64,000 nt of DNA from Halopseudomonas phragmitis (GCF_002056295.1 NZ_CP020100.1:1635501-1699500), one strand, 5' to 3'; shown: positions 43,695 through 52,386, counted from the stretch's first letter. The notes: generated by a model not told the origin, from the sequence alone. Numbers and translations are program-made.

Positions 43695-44393
43695 AGGCAG
43701 GTTGACCTCAATCACCCCATCGGCACTGACGGTAACATCGGCCTGGCCGCCTTCCACGCTTGGCGAGGCCATTTCCGCGTCGGCCATCATGGCCATCTTC
43801 GGGGCGCTGCGCAGTAGAATCGGCGGCATGAACTGGGTGTTCAGGTTCAGGTTGACGATCTTGTAACCGTTACCGCCCAGGCTCTGGCTGGCAATCTCGG
43901 CCCGGGCCTTGAACGCCTCGATGGCTTCACGAATCAGCTCATCCTCGGTAGCCCGGCGGCTGGAGGGCGACAGGCTGAACTGCATGTCGCCCAGGCTCAG
44001 GTCGCTGAGCAGCCGGCCAGTCAGGCTGGACAGAGCGGTGAAGTCGCTGCCTTCCAGAATGATCTCGCCGCGCTCGCGCCAAGCTACGATACGTGAGCGT
44101 TTTTCGTCGTAGACAGGTTGGCTACGGCGGTTGCCGCTACTGACCCTGATGCCTTCTACCTGACGCGCGTTGTCCAGACCCTGATTCAGCTTCTGGGTGA
44201 TGCGGTTGGCCAGGCGGGCTGGGTCGCTGTCCTGGTCTTCGGCGAACAGAGTGACCCGCAAGGTGTCATGATTGACCGACTGCTGAACCTCGGCCCGTAG
44301 CGCGACCTGGTTATAGCGAGGGCTGTCGGCCAGCGCATGAGTGCCGGCCAGAGTCAGGGTTAATAGCAGGGGTAGGGCAATAAGCTGACGCAT
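43692..44393 (-). CDS. SIMPL-domain (DUF541) periplasmic protein
   Basis: A 233-aa secreted protein of the SIMPL/DUF541 family (YggE-like). A signal peptide (MRQLIALPLLLTLTLAGTHALA) leads the chain; the start at 44393 has AAGGAGTTCCC before it and is preferred to the frame at 44417. The conserved NLNLNTQFMPPILL region and paired beta/alpha repeats are visible. Relatives protect against oxidative stress or assemble into rings; the job here is unknown. Its stop codon lies in the MITE-like repeat. It is divergent from the RegB gene. Confidence 0.88.
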   Translation of the reverse strand: MRQLIALPLLLTLTLAGTHALADSPRYNQVALRAEVQQSVNHDTLRVTLFAEDQDSDPARLANRITQKLNQGLDNARQVEGIRVSSGNRRSQPVYDEKRSRIVAWRERGEIILEGSDFTALSSLTGRLLSDLSLGDMQFSLSPSSRRATEDELIREAIEAFKARAEIASQSLGGNGYKIVNLNLNTQFMPPILLRSAPKMAMMADAEMASPSVEGGQADVTVSADGVIEVNLP

Positions 44394-44572
44394 GGGAACT
44401 CCTTGTTCAGTGGTCATGGCTCAGACTGATGCGCAGGCCTCAGGTTCCGTGACCGCCCGTTTTTGACGACTTTGCAGGTACGCTGTGGGCTTGCTTTATG
44501 CGACTCTGTGTCGCACAAGTCTGCATTGGATCAACTCTATACTGGAGTCCTTCTGTGTCACAGCGGTTTCTC

Positions 44573-45844
44573 ATGAGTCCCAACGCCCTGGCGCTTTCAC
44601 CTTCCCGGCAGAATCTCTGGCGGTTGATCCTGATTCGTCTGCTGGTGCTGTTGGCGCAAAGCCTGTCGGTGGCCGGCGCCTATGTCAGCGGCTGGTTTCC
44701 GCTGCCCTGGACGGCGCTGCTGGTAACTCTGGGAGTGTCCAGTCTGGTCAGCATCCTGACCTTGTTGCGGCTGTCACAGCGCTGGCCTGTGACCGACTTC
44801 GAATACAGCCTGCAACTGCTGTTCGACATGATGATTCATAGCATTCTGCTGTACTACTCGGGTGGGCCGACTAACCCCTTCGTCTCCTACTATCTGGTGC
44901 CGCTGACCATCGCTGCGGCCACCTTGCCCTGGTTCTATACCGGATTTCTGGCCTGTGTGGCGGTGACCGCCTACAGCGTACTGCTGGTCTGGTACAAGCC
45001 GCTGGAAGCCTTCGAGCTGCCGGTCATGGCTGGGGTGGTCAACCTGCATGTGATCGGCATGTGGCTCAACTTTGCCATGAGCGCAGGGCTGATCAGTTTG
45101 TTCGTGGTACGCATGGCCGACGCTCTGCGCCAGCATGCCGAGCGCCTGGCCGAGCGCCGCGAACAGAGCATGCGCGATGCCCAGCTACTGGGGATCGCCA
45201 GCGTTGCCGCCGGAGCTGCGCATGAGCTGTCGACGCCGCTGTCGACCATGAGCGTTCTGCTTAAGGACATGCACAGTGATTGCCGCGATCCGCAGACCCG
45301 GGAAGACCTGGCCCTGCTTCAGGAGCAGGTGAAACTGTGCAAGGACAGCCTGCAACATATGGTCCGCAGTGCTGAAGACAATCGCCGCCAGCCGCAACGT
45401 CTGGAGCCGGTCGACCAGTGGTTGCGCAATCTGCTGACGCGCTGGCAGTTGATGCGCCCGGAAGCCTCTTGGCAATGGCTGCCGGTGCCGACCAGCTCGG
45501 CGCCGCAGGTGCAGGCCAGCCCGGAGCTGGGCCAGGCAGTGCTCAACCTGCTCAATAACGCTGCTGATGCCTGCGCCGAAGGAATTGAAATCACCTTGGA
45601 CTGGGACCCGCAGCGGGTATGTTTGCACATCCGTGACCACGGCCCTGGAGTACCGCTGGATATTGCCGAACAGTTGGGAACCGCGTTTCTCACTACCAAG
45701 GGCAAGAAAGGATTTGGTCTGGGACTGTTTCTCAGCCTGGCCGCCGTGGAGCGAATTGGTGGCAGCGTACGGCTGTTCAATCAGGAAGGCGGTGGTACCC
45801 TGACCGAAGTGCTGCTGCCGATAGCAACCGAGGTGAAATCATGA
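44573..45844 (+). CDS. roxS: RegB/RoxS/PrrB-type redox sensor kinase
   Basis: A 423-aa inner-membrane histidine kinase. Six hydrophobic helices (about 15-190) include the quinone-site motif YYSGGPTNPFVSYYLVP. The H-box is GAAHELSTPLSTMSVLL, the redox-active Cys position is kept in QVKLCKDSLQHM, and the ATP domain has LNNAADAC, DHGPGVP and GKKGFGLGLFLS. RegB-type kinases read the quinone pool and control respiratory genes. The start at 44573 (MSPNALALSP) is preferred to an ATG at 44498. It overlaps regA by 4 bp. Confidence 0.94.
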   Translation: MSPNALALSPSRQNLWRLILIRLLVLLAQSLSVAGAYVSGWFPLPWTALLVTLGVSSLVSILTLLRLSQRWPVTDFEYSLQLLFDMMIHSILLYYSGGPTNPFVSYYLVPLTIAAATLPWFYTGFLACVAVTAYSVLLVWYKPLEAFELPVMAGVVNLHVIGMWLNFAMSAGLISLFVVRMADALRQHAERLAERREQSMRDAQLLGIASVAAGAAHELSTPLSTMSVLLKDMHSDCRDPQTREDLALLQEQVKLCKDSLQHMVRSAEDNRRQPQRLEPVDQWLRNLLTRWQLMRPEASWQWLPVPTSSAPQVQASPELGQAVLNLLNNAADACAEGIEITLDWDPQRVCLHIRDHGPGVPLDIAEQLGTAFLTTKGKKGFGLGLFLSLAAVERIGGSVRLFNQEGGGTLTEVLLPIATEVKS

Positions 45845-46395
45845 GCGAAACGCTTGAGTTGGACGAACAGCCGTTGCTGTTACTGGTCGATGATGACCCG
45901 ACCTTTACCCGGGTCATGGCACGGGCCCTGATCCGGCGTGGGTTGCGGGTCGAGACAGCGGCCAATGCCGAAGAGGCGATGCAGCTGGCTCAGGCCAACC
46001 GGCCTGACTATGCCGTGCTTGACCTTAAGATGGAAGGCGATTCGGGGCTGGTTTTGCTGCCCCGGCTGCTGGATCTTTATCCGGAATTGAAAGTGGTGAT
46101 CCTAACCGGCTATTCCAGCATCGCCACTGCTGTCGAGGCGATCAAGCGCGGGGCGACCCACTATCTGTGCAAACCGGCCGATGCCGATGATGTGCTGACT
46201 GCGCTGCTGTCCGAACAGGCTGACCCGGAAACTCTGGTGCCTGAGCATCCGATGTCGGTGGATAGGTTGCAATGGGAACACATTCAGCGGGTTTTGGCCG
46301 AGCACGAAGGCAATATTTCCGCCACCGCCCGGGCCTTGGGCATGCACCGGCGGACGTTGCAGCGTAAGTTGCAGAAGCGTCCGGTAAGACGTTAA
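45841..46395 (+). CDS. roxR: RegA/RoxR/PrrA-type response regulator
   Basis: A 184-aa response regulator, partner of the preceding kinase (ATGA overlap). The receiver has the acidic pair LLVDDDPTFTRV and the phospho-Asp in YAVLDLKMEGDSG. The C-terminal Fis-like helix-turn-helix is GNISATARALGMHRRTLQRKLQ, which is nearly invariant in RegA proteins. It likely controls terminal oxidases and other redox genes. Confidence 0.95.
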   Translation: MSETLELDEQPLLLLVDDDPTFTRVMARALIRRGLRVETAANAEEAMQLAQANRPDYAVLDLKMEGDSGLVLLPRLLDLYPELKVVILTGYSSIATAVEAIKRGATHYLCKPADADDVLTALLSEQADPETLVPEHPMSVDRLQWEHIQRVLAEHEGNISATARALGMHRRTLQRKLQKRPVRR

Positions 46396-46404
46396 GCGCC
46401 TATT

Positions 46405-46431
46405 GGAGGCTGGAGCATAACCCCAGCCTCC
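46405..46431. terminator. Hairpin between convergent roxR and Tim44-like genes
   Basis: GGAGGCTGG (46405-46413) and CCAGCCTCC (46423-46431) form a perfect 9-bp stem with a 9-nt loop, 9 bp after the roxR stop and 9 bp before the stop of the convergent gene. No T-run, so efficiency is uncertain. Confidence 0.55.
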
Positions 46432-46440
46432 GGCTCGGTA

Positions 46441-47289
46441 TCAGCGGTTCTGACGAATCCCGACAATGATCCACGGCTGGCCGTCGCCGTCGATCCGCTC
46501 CAGTCCCCAGCTTTCATCAAACCACTGGCCGCTGTCTTCCACGCTGTCGCGATCCAGACCGTTGAAGCTCACGGTCACCAGGGTCCGACCATCCCGCTGT
46601 TCAACGCCGTCCAGGCGTACGCTGAGCTGCTCGACGAAGCCATTGGCGGTCGGTGGCTGTTCGGCCCGGGCCTGGATCAGCGCTTGCAGCAGTTCCGGGC
46701 TCATGTACTCGGCCATCCCGGCTACTTCATTGTCGCGCCAGTGCCGCTGCAGAGTGTAGAAGTGCTCTTCGGCGCCTTGCAAAAAACTCTGGGCATCGAA
46801 CCAGGCCGGTGCGGCATGCAGTGTGCCAGGAGCAACGGTATCCGAACCGGTCGCCGGTTCAAAGGCGTTTGCTGGTTGGCGAAACATCGCGCCAGGGCCG
46901 GCTCCGGCGGCCTGTGGCTGCAACGCCGGCTGAGCGCGGCGGCTGAACAGTTTGAACAGCATGAAGGCGATCAGGCCGAGAATCAGAATGTCGAACAGCT
47001 GAATGCCGTTGAAGCCGTCACCAAACAGCATGGCGGCCAGCAAACCACCAGCGGCGATGCCGGCCAGTGGGCCGAGCCAGCGGCTGGCACCGCTGGCGGC
47101 GGGTGCGCCGGACTGCTGCCGGGGCGCGGCCTGTTGCTCGCGCGGCGCCTGTTGGCGCTGGGCCGGCTGGCTTTGATGGGCCGGCGCATTGCCGAAGCTC
47201 TTGCCGCCTCCCAGGCGACGGGCTTCGGCATCGGGAATGCTGACGCCAACCATCAGCAGTACGGTGAAAAAGGGCAGTAACCAGCGCAT
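46441..47289 (-). CDS. Tim44-like domain membrane protein
   Basis: A 282-aa protein: signal/anchor MRWLLPFFTVLLMVGVSIP, a proline/glutamine-rich low-complexity stretch (about 40-80), a second membrane segment (IQLFDILILGLIAFMLFKLF), and a C-terminal Tim44-like domain (about 150-282; EHFYTLQRHWRDNEVAGMAEYMSPELL in that region). Bacterial members are membrane-attached and of unknown role. Start at 47289 with GGAG nine bases upstream. Monocistronic and convergent with roxR. Confidence 0.88.
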   Translation of the reverse strand: MRWLLPFFTVLLMVGVSIPDAEARRLGGGKSFGNAPAHQSQPAQRQQAPREQQAAPRQQSGAPAASGASRWLGPLAGIAAGGLLAAMLFGDGFNGIQLFDILILGLIAFMLFKLFSRRAQPALQPQAAGAGPGAMFRQPANAFEPATGSDTVAPGTLHAAPAWFDAQSFLQGAEEHFYTLQRHWRDNEVAGMAEYMSPELLQALIQARAEQPPTANGFVEQLSVRLDGVEQRDGRTLVTVSFNGLDRDSVEDSGQWFDESWGLERIDGDGQPWIIVGIRQNR

Positions 47290-47401
47290 GTCATTATTCT
47301 CCAGAGTCAGGCGCGGCAAGTTTGCCAAACCGAAGTGGGCAATGACCAGAATTAGTGTGTATGGTTATTTCAGGCATCTCGTAAAAGCAGGAGAGCACCT
47401 C

Positions 47402-48421
47402 ATGTTTGCAGCCATGCGATCGGAACGAATGGAAGCCCTGCACTTCTTCACCGATGCAGCGACTGGCCTGGAGGCCATCATTGCGATTCACAATACCCGC
47501 CTTGGCCCGGCGCTGGGGGGCTGTCGCTACCAGCCCTATGCCAGCCTGGACGAGGCCGTGGCTGACGCCATGCGGCTGGCTCGGGGTATGAGTTACAAGG
47601 CCGCACTGGCGGGGCTGGAGCAAGGTGGTGGCAAGTCGGTGATCATCCGCCCGCCGCATGTCGAGGATCGCGCCGCACTGTTCGAGGCCTTCGGTCGTTG
47701 CATCGAGTCCTTGCGCGGGGGCTATATCACCGCCGTCGACAGTGGTACCAGTCCGGCCGACATGGACTGCATCGCTCAGCAAACCCAGCATGTCACCAGC
47801 ACCACCAGGGCCGGCGATCCTTCGCCGCAGACTGCGCTCGGGGTGTTGGCTGGCATTCGTGCCGCAGCCCGGGCCCGGCTTGGCCAGGATGACCTCAATG
47901 GTGTGCGGATTATGCTTCAGGGGCTGGGTAATGTCGGCCATGCGCTGGCTGAGCTACTGGTTGCCGAAGGGGTGGAGTTGCTGGTCGCCGATCTGGATGC
48001 TGGCAAGGTTCGCCTGGTGGTGGACGAACTGGGCGCCCAGCCGGTGGCGCTGGATGCAGTTTTTGAAGCCCCTTGCGATATTTTTACTCCCTGTGGCCTG
48101 GGCGGGGTGCTCAATACCATGAGTATCGGCCAGTTGCGCTGTGCCGCTGTGGCCGGCGCTGCCAACAATCAGCTCGCCGATGCCGATGCCGCTGATCTAC
48201 TGGATGCCCGGGGTATCCTGTATACCCCGGATTATGTGATCAACGCCGGTGGACTGCTGTATGTGGCGCTCACCCACAAAGGCATGAGCAAGGGGGAAAT
48301 CGCGCTGCGCATCCGCCAGATTGGCGATAGGCTCGACAGTATCTTTGCCCAGAGCCAGGCCGAGGGCCGCTCGCCGGCTGAGATTGCTGACCGGCAGGCG
48401 GAGGGAATTCTCTACGGTTGA
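47402..48421 (+). CDS. Leucine/phenylalanine/valine dehydrogenase
   Basis: A 339-aa Glu/Leu/Phe/Val dehydrogenase that interconverts branched-chain or aromatic amino acids and their 2-oxo acids with NAD. The substrate-binding LGGCRYQPYASL, catalytic-lysine MSYKAALAGLEQGGGKSV, and Rossmann GLGNVGHALAELL are clear. Short length and the TRLGPALGGCR motif favour the leucine/valine type over glutamate dehydrogenase. CAGGAGAGC precedes the ATG at 47402; the longer frame from 47189 runs antisense through the Tim44-like gene. Confidence 0.92.
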   Translation: MFAAMRSERMEALHFFTDAATGLEAIIAIHNTRLGPALGGCRYQPYASLDEAVADAMRLARGMSYKAALAGLEQGGGKSVIIRPPHVEDRAALFEAFGRCIESLRGGYITAVDSGTSPADMDCIAQQTQHVTSTTRAGDPSPQTALGVLAGIRAAARARLGQDDLNGVRIMLQGLGNVGHALAELLVAEGVELLVADLDAGKVRLVVDELGAQPVALDAVFEAPCDIFTPCGLGGVLNTMSIGQLRCAAVAGAANNQLADADAADLLDARGILYTPDYVINAGGLLYVALTHKGMSKGEIALRIRQIGDRLDSIFAQSQAEGRSPAEIADRQAEGILYG

Positions 48422-48441
48422 GGGTCTGAACGCCTCACGGC

Positions 48442-49272
48442 TCAGCTGGCGCTGTTGTCCAGGCCGAAGCGCTTGCGCAACTGTTTGTCGAGAATCGAGG
48501 TTGGTAGCCAGCGCTTCATCCGGACCATGCTGCGGCTGCTGGTGCCGATCAGCGCGACTTCCGGGCGCAGCGGATTCTTGATATAGCTCATCAGTTCTCG
48601 GGAGAAATCCAGCGCCGAGGTCGAGGTTGACTTCTGCGAAGCCTTGGCCCGTGCCTGCACGGCCTTCTCCCAGGGTTTGAACCAGGAGCTTTCGTCCATG
48701 GTGATGGCGGCTGTGGCGTTATTGCCGAAGTCCGAGGCGATTGCCCCTGGCTGCACGGTCAACACCTTGATACCGAACGGGTGCAGTTCCAGGCGCAGGG
48801 CGTCAGACAGCGCATGCAGCGCGGCCTTGGACGCACAGTAGACCCCAGAGAACGGGGTGGTGGTTACCCCTGAGACGCTGCCGATGTTGACGATCAGGCC
48901 CTTGGCCTCGCGCAGTAGGTCAGCAGTGGCCCGTACCAACTGGATCGGGGCGAAGACATTGGTATCGAACTGCTTGAGCAAGGTGTCGCGGTCGGCATCC
49001 AGAACCGGCCCCATGGCACCATAACCGGCATTGTTGATCAGCAGGTCCAGACGTCCGGCCTGCTGGCGCAGGCGTTCGGCGCAGGCGTTAATCTGGCTGG
49101 CGTCATTGACATCAAGTTCGACGACAATCGCGCCGCGCTCGACCAGTGGCGCCAGAGTTTCCGGGCGGCGAGCGGTGGCCCAGACCTGATAGCCTTCATC
49201 GAGGCAGACATTGGCCAGGGCCTGGCCAATGCCGGTGGAGCAGCCGGTGATCAATGCAACGGGTTGGCTCAT
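48442..49272 (-). CDS. Short-chain dehydrogenase/reductase
   Basis: A 276-aa classical SDR: nucleotide site TGCSTGIGQALA near the N-terminus, NNAGYGAMGP, and the catalytic YCASKAAL with Ser upstream (NIGSVSGV). The C-terminal extension after the Rossmann domain ends with basic residues. Substrate unknown. Converges with the leucine dehydrogenase gene (20-bp gap) and follows the membrane-protein gene's divergent orientation closely. Confidence 0.9.
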   Translation of the reverse strand: MSQPVALITGCSTGIGQALANVCLDEGYQVWATARRPETLAPLVERGAIVVELDVNDASQINACAERLRQQAGRLDLLINNAGYGAMGPVLDADRDTLLKQFDTNVFAPIQLVRATADLLREAKGLIVNIGSVSGVTTTPFSGVYCASKAALHALSDALRLELHPFGIKVLTVQPGAIASDFGNNATAAITMDESSWFKPWEKAVQARAKASQKSTSTSALDFSRELMSYIKNPLRPEVALIGTSSRSMVRMKRWLPTSILDKQLRKRFGLDNSAS

Positions 49273-49308
49273 ACGGTTTTCCTTATTGTTCTTGGTGTAA
49301 TTTGTAGA

Positions 49309-49773
49309 TTAACGTCGGAATTCGGCGCGGACCCGGTCAGCGCGGTACTCCAGATCGGGTGCGCGATAGCCGCTGCGCAGCCGCGGGACCGCATAGCAGC
49401 GCTGCCAGCTTTCCCCGGAGGCCAGCGGCTGGTCGATCTGGTAACTAGTCGCGGTCACTGCAACATCCAGCAGGTTGCTGCTGTAGCCCGGCTGAGTTGC
49501 CAGCAGTTGCCAACTGATTCTGCTGGCGGTGCGCTCGCCCCGGTTTTCGATGTGCACCTGTAGCGGACGGCCAAAATCGCAGGCCTCGGGCAGGTACTCA
49601 ATGCGAATCTCCAGTTGCGCTGCGCTACGACCGTCGAACCACTGCTTGAGTCCGACTCCAGCCGCCAGCAGCAGAGCCAGGGCCACCAGTACGCCGCTGG
49701 CCGGGACCATGACACGGGGAAAACGGATCAGCAAAATCAGCCAGATCAGTAACAGGGCAATCCCCAGGATCAT
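49309..49773 (-). CDS. Conserved membrane protein of unknown function
   Basis: A 154-aa protein with two N-terminal membrane helices (ILGIALLLIWLILLIRF; VLVALALLLAAGVGLKQWF) and a soluble, probably periplasmic beta-rich domain (about 55-154) with two Cys residues that might form a disulfide. I do not recognise the family. It lies between the TatD gene and the SDR on the same strand. Confidence 0.75.
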   Translation of the reverse strand: MILGIALLLIWLILLIRFPRVMVPASGVLVALALLLAAGVGLKQWFDGRSAAQLEIRIEYLPEACDFGRPLQVHIENRGERTASRISWQLLATQPGYSSNLLDVAVTATSYQIDQPLASGESWQRCYAVPRLRSGYRAPDLEYRADRVRAEFRR

Positions 49774-49822
49774 AGGTGTCCTCCCAACTCAGTTTTCCTC
49801 ATCTCCAGACTCTACCAGAGCT

Positions 49823-50623
49823 TTAGCCTGAGGGCATTGGCGTGGCCGGCCAGCCGAATAATTCACAACTGTTATGCAGGCAGGCGTTGGCGAACTCTTC
49901 TGCTGATTCGCCGCGCAGTTCGGCCAACTGTCGGGCGATTTCGGGCAGCCACTGCGGGCTGTTGCGTTGATGGGCCTGAAAGCTGGGAGCCATGTCCGGG
50001 GCATCGGTCTCCAGTACCAGCGCCTCGCGCGGTAATTCGGTAACGACCCGGCGCAGCCGCTGGGCCTGGGGCCAGGTAGCGGCGCCGCCCAGGCCGAGCT
50101 TGAAGCCAAGCTTGATATATTCACGCGCTTCCTCGCGGCTGCCGGCAAAGGCGTGGATGATGCCAGCACGCTTGAGTCGCCAGCGCTTGAGAGTAGCGAT
50201 GGTCGCGGCATGGGCCCGGCGCACATGCAGCAGTACCGGTAACTCGAACTCGGCGGCCAGTTGCAGTTGGGCTTCGAACAGCTCTTGCTGGCGCTCGCGG
50301 TCCAGCTCGCTGATGAAGTAGTCGAGCCCGATTTCACCGACGGCGCAACACTTGGGGTGCCCGCTCAGGCGCTCCAGCCAGGTACGCAGCTCCTTCAGAT
50401 GCTCGGGGCGGTGCTGCTCCAGATAGATCGGATGCAGGCCGAAGGCGGCATATAGCTGCGGGTGCGCTTGCACCAGCGTCCACAAGCGCTCCCAGTTGTC
50501 GCGATAGACCCCCATCACCAGCAAGCGCCGCACCCCCAGGCGCCGGCTATCGGCCAGCACCTGCTCGCGATCCGGATCGAAGTCGGGGAAGTCCAGATGA
50601 GTGTGAGTGTCGATGTAGTTCAT
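49823..50623 (-). CDS. TatD-family metal-dependent DNase
   Basis: A 266-aa TIM-barrel hydrolase of the TatD family. The metal-binding IDTHTHLDF at 3-11, GEIGLDYF with the bridging Glu, HVRRAH, HAFAGSREE and the C-terminal ETDAPDMAP are in order. The start at 50623 (MNYIDTHTHLDF) is fixed by homology; the frame to 50740 adds unrelated residues. TatD proteins act as 3'-5' exonucleases or D-Tyr-tRNA-like deacylases; this one's exact paralogue group is not certain. Confidence 0.92.
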   Translation of the reverse strand: MNYIDTHTHLDFPDFDPDREQVLADSRRLGVRRLLVMGVYRDNWERLWTLVQAHPQLYAAFGLHPIYLEQHRPEHLKELRTWLERLSGHPKCCAVGEIGLDYFISELDRERQQELFEAQLQLAAEFELPVLLHVRRAHAATIATLKRWRLKRAGIIHAFAGSREEAREYIKLGFKLGLGGAATWPQAQRLRRVVTELPREALVLETDAPDMAPSFQAHQRNSPQWLPEIARQLAELRGESAEEFANACLHNSCELFGWPATPMPSG

Positions 50624-50822
50624 GGGGGTAGCTTCGCGCCTGTGGGTGGTGACTGCAAGATTTTGATGCCCATCAAGGTGAAGCTCATCAGGCTTGTTGA
50701 TCATCGCAGTGCACCAGAACGGGTGCCGGACTGCCCGCACTGCGCGCTGGCGGAGCGCTCCGGCCCTTGAGTTCGATTAAGCCAGGAAGACTTCGGCTTG
50801 AAAAACATGACGTTATTGTTAC

Positions 50823-50838
50823 TGGCACGGGCTTTGCT
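50823..50838 (+). promoter_or_regulatory. Sigma54 (-24/-12) promoter of the porin gene
   Basis: TGGCACGGGCTTTGCT matches the sigma54 consensus TGGCAC-N5-TTGC exactly, with GG (50824-50825) and GC (50836-50837) ten bases apart. The RNA would start near 50849, about 40 nt before the attenuator hairpin. An NtrC-like but wrongly spaced dyad (TGCACC...GGTGCC) lies near 50710. The 360-bp gap 50624-50983 therefore holds a sigma54 promoter plus a regulatory leader. Confidence 0.85.
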
Positions 50839-50886
50839 GCGGCAGCAGCGGCCAGCGGCGATGCTTCTGGCCAAACCAATATTTCT

Positions 50887-50945
50887 GGGCAAAGGCGTCC
50901 ACACAACTGCTCCTTCGGGAAGCAATTGGGTGGACGCTTTTTTTT
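50887..50945 (+). promoter_or_regulatory. Attenuator-type terminator in the porin leader
   Basis: GGGCAAAGGCGTCCAC opens an outer stem (AGGCGTCCAC against GTGGACGCTT at 50930-50939). The inner arm TGCTCC-TTCG-GG-A-AGCA adds a UUCG-capped hairpin, and T8 follows (50938-50945). It ends 38 nt before the porin ATG, so as drawn it would stop transcription before the gene. The opening 16-mer is identical in the nrt leader at 55390-55405. I infer a signal-controlled antiterminator, most likely NasT-type. Confidence 0.8.
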
Positions 50946-50983
50946 GTGCGCGTTTTTTGCCATCACCTGGGGGAGAAACCACG

Positions 50984-52204
50984 ATGAGCATCTATTTTCA
51001 AACACCACGCAAAACCCTCTTGAGCCTGGCCGTGCTGCTGGCCGGTGCCAGTTCGGCAGCTCACGCTGACAGTCCGTCGCTGTGGGAGGCGCTGACCGAG
51101 GGCAAGGCCGGGCTGGATCTGCGCTATCGCTATGAGCGGGTCGATCAGGACAATTTTGATCGTAACGCCCATGCCTCGACTTTGCGTACCCGGCTCAACT
51201 ACGCCACCGGCACCTGGCAGGGGCTGGGAGCCTTTGTCGAGTTCGATAATGTCAGTGTGCTGGGTGAGCAGCGCTACAACGATGCGAGCCTGCGTCCGAG
51301 CGCCAAGACCCAGTACCCGGTGGTTGCTGACCCCAAGGGCACCGAGGTTAATCAGGCCTTTCTCAGCTATGCCGGGCTGAGCGATACGCTGTTCAAGTAC
51401 GGTCGCCAGCGGATTATCTATGACAATGCCCGGTTCATTGGCAACGTTGGCTGGCGCCAGAACGAGCAGACCTTCGACGCCTTTACCGTGGTCAACCGTT
51501 CGCTGTCCGACACCACGCTGTCCTACGCCTATCTCGACAAGGTGCACCGGATCTTCGGCAAGGACTCGCCGCGTGGTGAGATCGACATGAAGTCCCACCT
51601 GCTCAATGCTTCCTACAGCGGGTTTGGGCTGGGCACCCTGACCGCCTACGGTTACTTCCTGGAAGATCAGGATACGCCAGCCAGTTCCAGCGCTACCAAG
51701 GGCCTGCGTTTCACCGGTGGCTACCAGCTCGCCGAGAGCAGCAAGCTGCTCTATACCCTGGAGTGGGCGCGTCAGGACGACTATCAGGACAGTCAGGATA
51801 TCAATGCCCGCTACAAGTTTGCCGAGCTGGGGTTGCAGTATGCCGGGGTCACTGGACGGGCCGGTTATGAGGTCCTGGGCGTCAAGGACAGTGCCTTCAG
51901 CACCCCGCTGGCCACTGCCCACGCCTTCAATGGCTGGGCGGACGTGTTCCTGGTCACACCGGCCAACGGCCTGCGCGACCGCCATGTGAAACTGGCCGGT
52001 TCAGTCTACGGCGTGGGGCTGATGGCGGCCTATCATGACTTCAAGTCCGATCGCGGCAGCATCGACTACGGCAGCGAGGTCAACCTGCAGGCGAGCAAGG
52101 CCATCGGCAAGGTCAATCTGACCGCCAAGTATGCGCGCTATTCGGCGGATGACTTCTTTGTCGATACCGAGAAGTTCTGGTTGATGGGGCAGGTGGCGTT
52201 CTAG
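50984..52204 (+). CDS. Alginate-export-family outer-membrane porin
   Basis: A 406-aa outer-membrane beta-barrel of the alginate-export (AlgE-like) porin family; members outside alginate clusters often accompany nitrate or other anion uptake. The start at 50984 precedes a signal peptide (cut expected after SSAAHA), and GGGGGAG is upstream. Family blocks FVEFDNVSVLGEQRYND, YPVVADPKGTEVNQAFLSY, GRQRIIYDNARFIGNVGWRQ, and a C-terminal Phe (GQVAF) for Bam recognition are visible. Control by the same promoter/leader design as the nrtA-like operon suggests it admits nitrate or a related nitrogen compound. Confidence 0.9.
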   Translation: MSIYFQTPRKTLLSLAVLLAGASSAAHADSPSLWEALTEGKAGLDLRYRYERVDQDNFDRNAHASTLRTRLNYATGTWQGLGAFVEFDNVSVLGEQRYNDASLRPSAKTQYPVVADPKGTEVNQAFLSYAGLSDTLFKYGRQRIIYDNARFIGNVGWRQNEQTFDAFTVVNRSLSDTTLSYAYLDKVHRIFGKDSPRGEIDMKSHLLNASYSGFGLGTLTAYGYFLEDQDTPASSSATKGLRFTGGYQLAESSKLLYTLEWARQDDYQDSQDINARYKFAELGLQYAGVTGRAGYEVLGVKDSAFSTPLATAHAFNGWADVFLVTPANGLRDRHVKLAGSVYGVGLMAAYHDFKSDRGSIDYGSEVNLQASKAIGKVNLTAKYARYSADDFFVDTEKFWLMGQVAF

Positions 52205-52234
52205 TGTAAACGCTGATCAAATGGGATCAGCGTA

Positions 52235-52347
52235 GGCTCAGTTGACGCTCCCCCTGTTTTGGACACGCCGTGAACCCGTCCTTGGGGGCTCGTAGATGCC
52301 ATCCCTGGCATCTAACGGTCCAAAACAGGGGGAGCGTCAATTGAGCC
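52235..52347. repeat. 30-bp inverted repeat between porin and prfC
   Basis: 52235-52264 and 52318-52347 are reverse complements with a single mismatch (29 of 30). The 53-bp interior has its own small hairpin (AGATGCCA with TGGCATCT). It lies between two convergent genes and cannot code. A smaller stem (CGCTGATC/GATCAGCG, 52211-52232) precedes it. It may be a bidirectional terminator or a mobile palindrome of the MITE/REP class. Confidence 0.9.
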
Positions 52348-52386
52348 ACCAGACTTTGGCGTGGTTGCTCAGCGTTTTCTGATGCC

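Noticed and set aside
50709-50727. NtrC site upstream of the porin promoter
   Set aside because: The TGCACC/GGTGCC dyad has eight, not seven, bases between the GCAC and GTGC cores; kept only as a hint.
50741-50890. ANTAR-type first hairpin with a hexanucleotide loop upstream of the porin attenuator
   Set aside because: Several stems can be drawn (for example around GGCCAG/CTGGCC at about 50850-50872), but none gives a loop with A at position 1 and G at position 4, so I do not claim the element.
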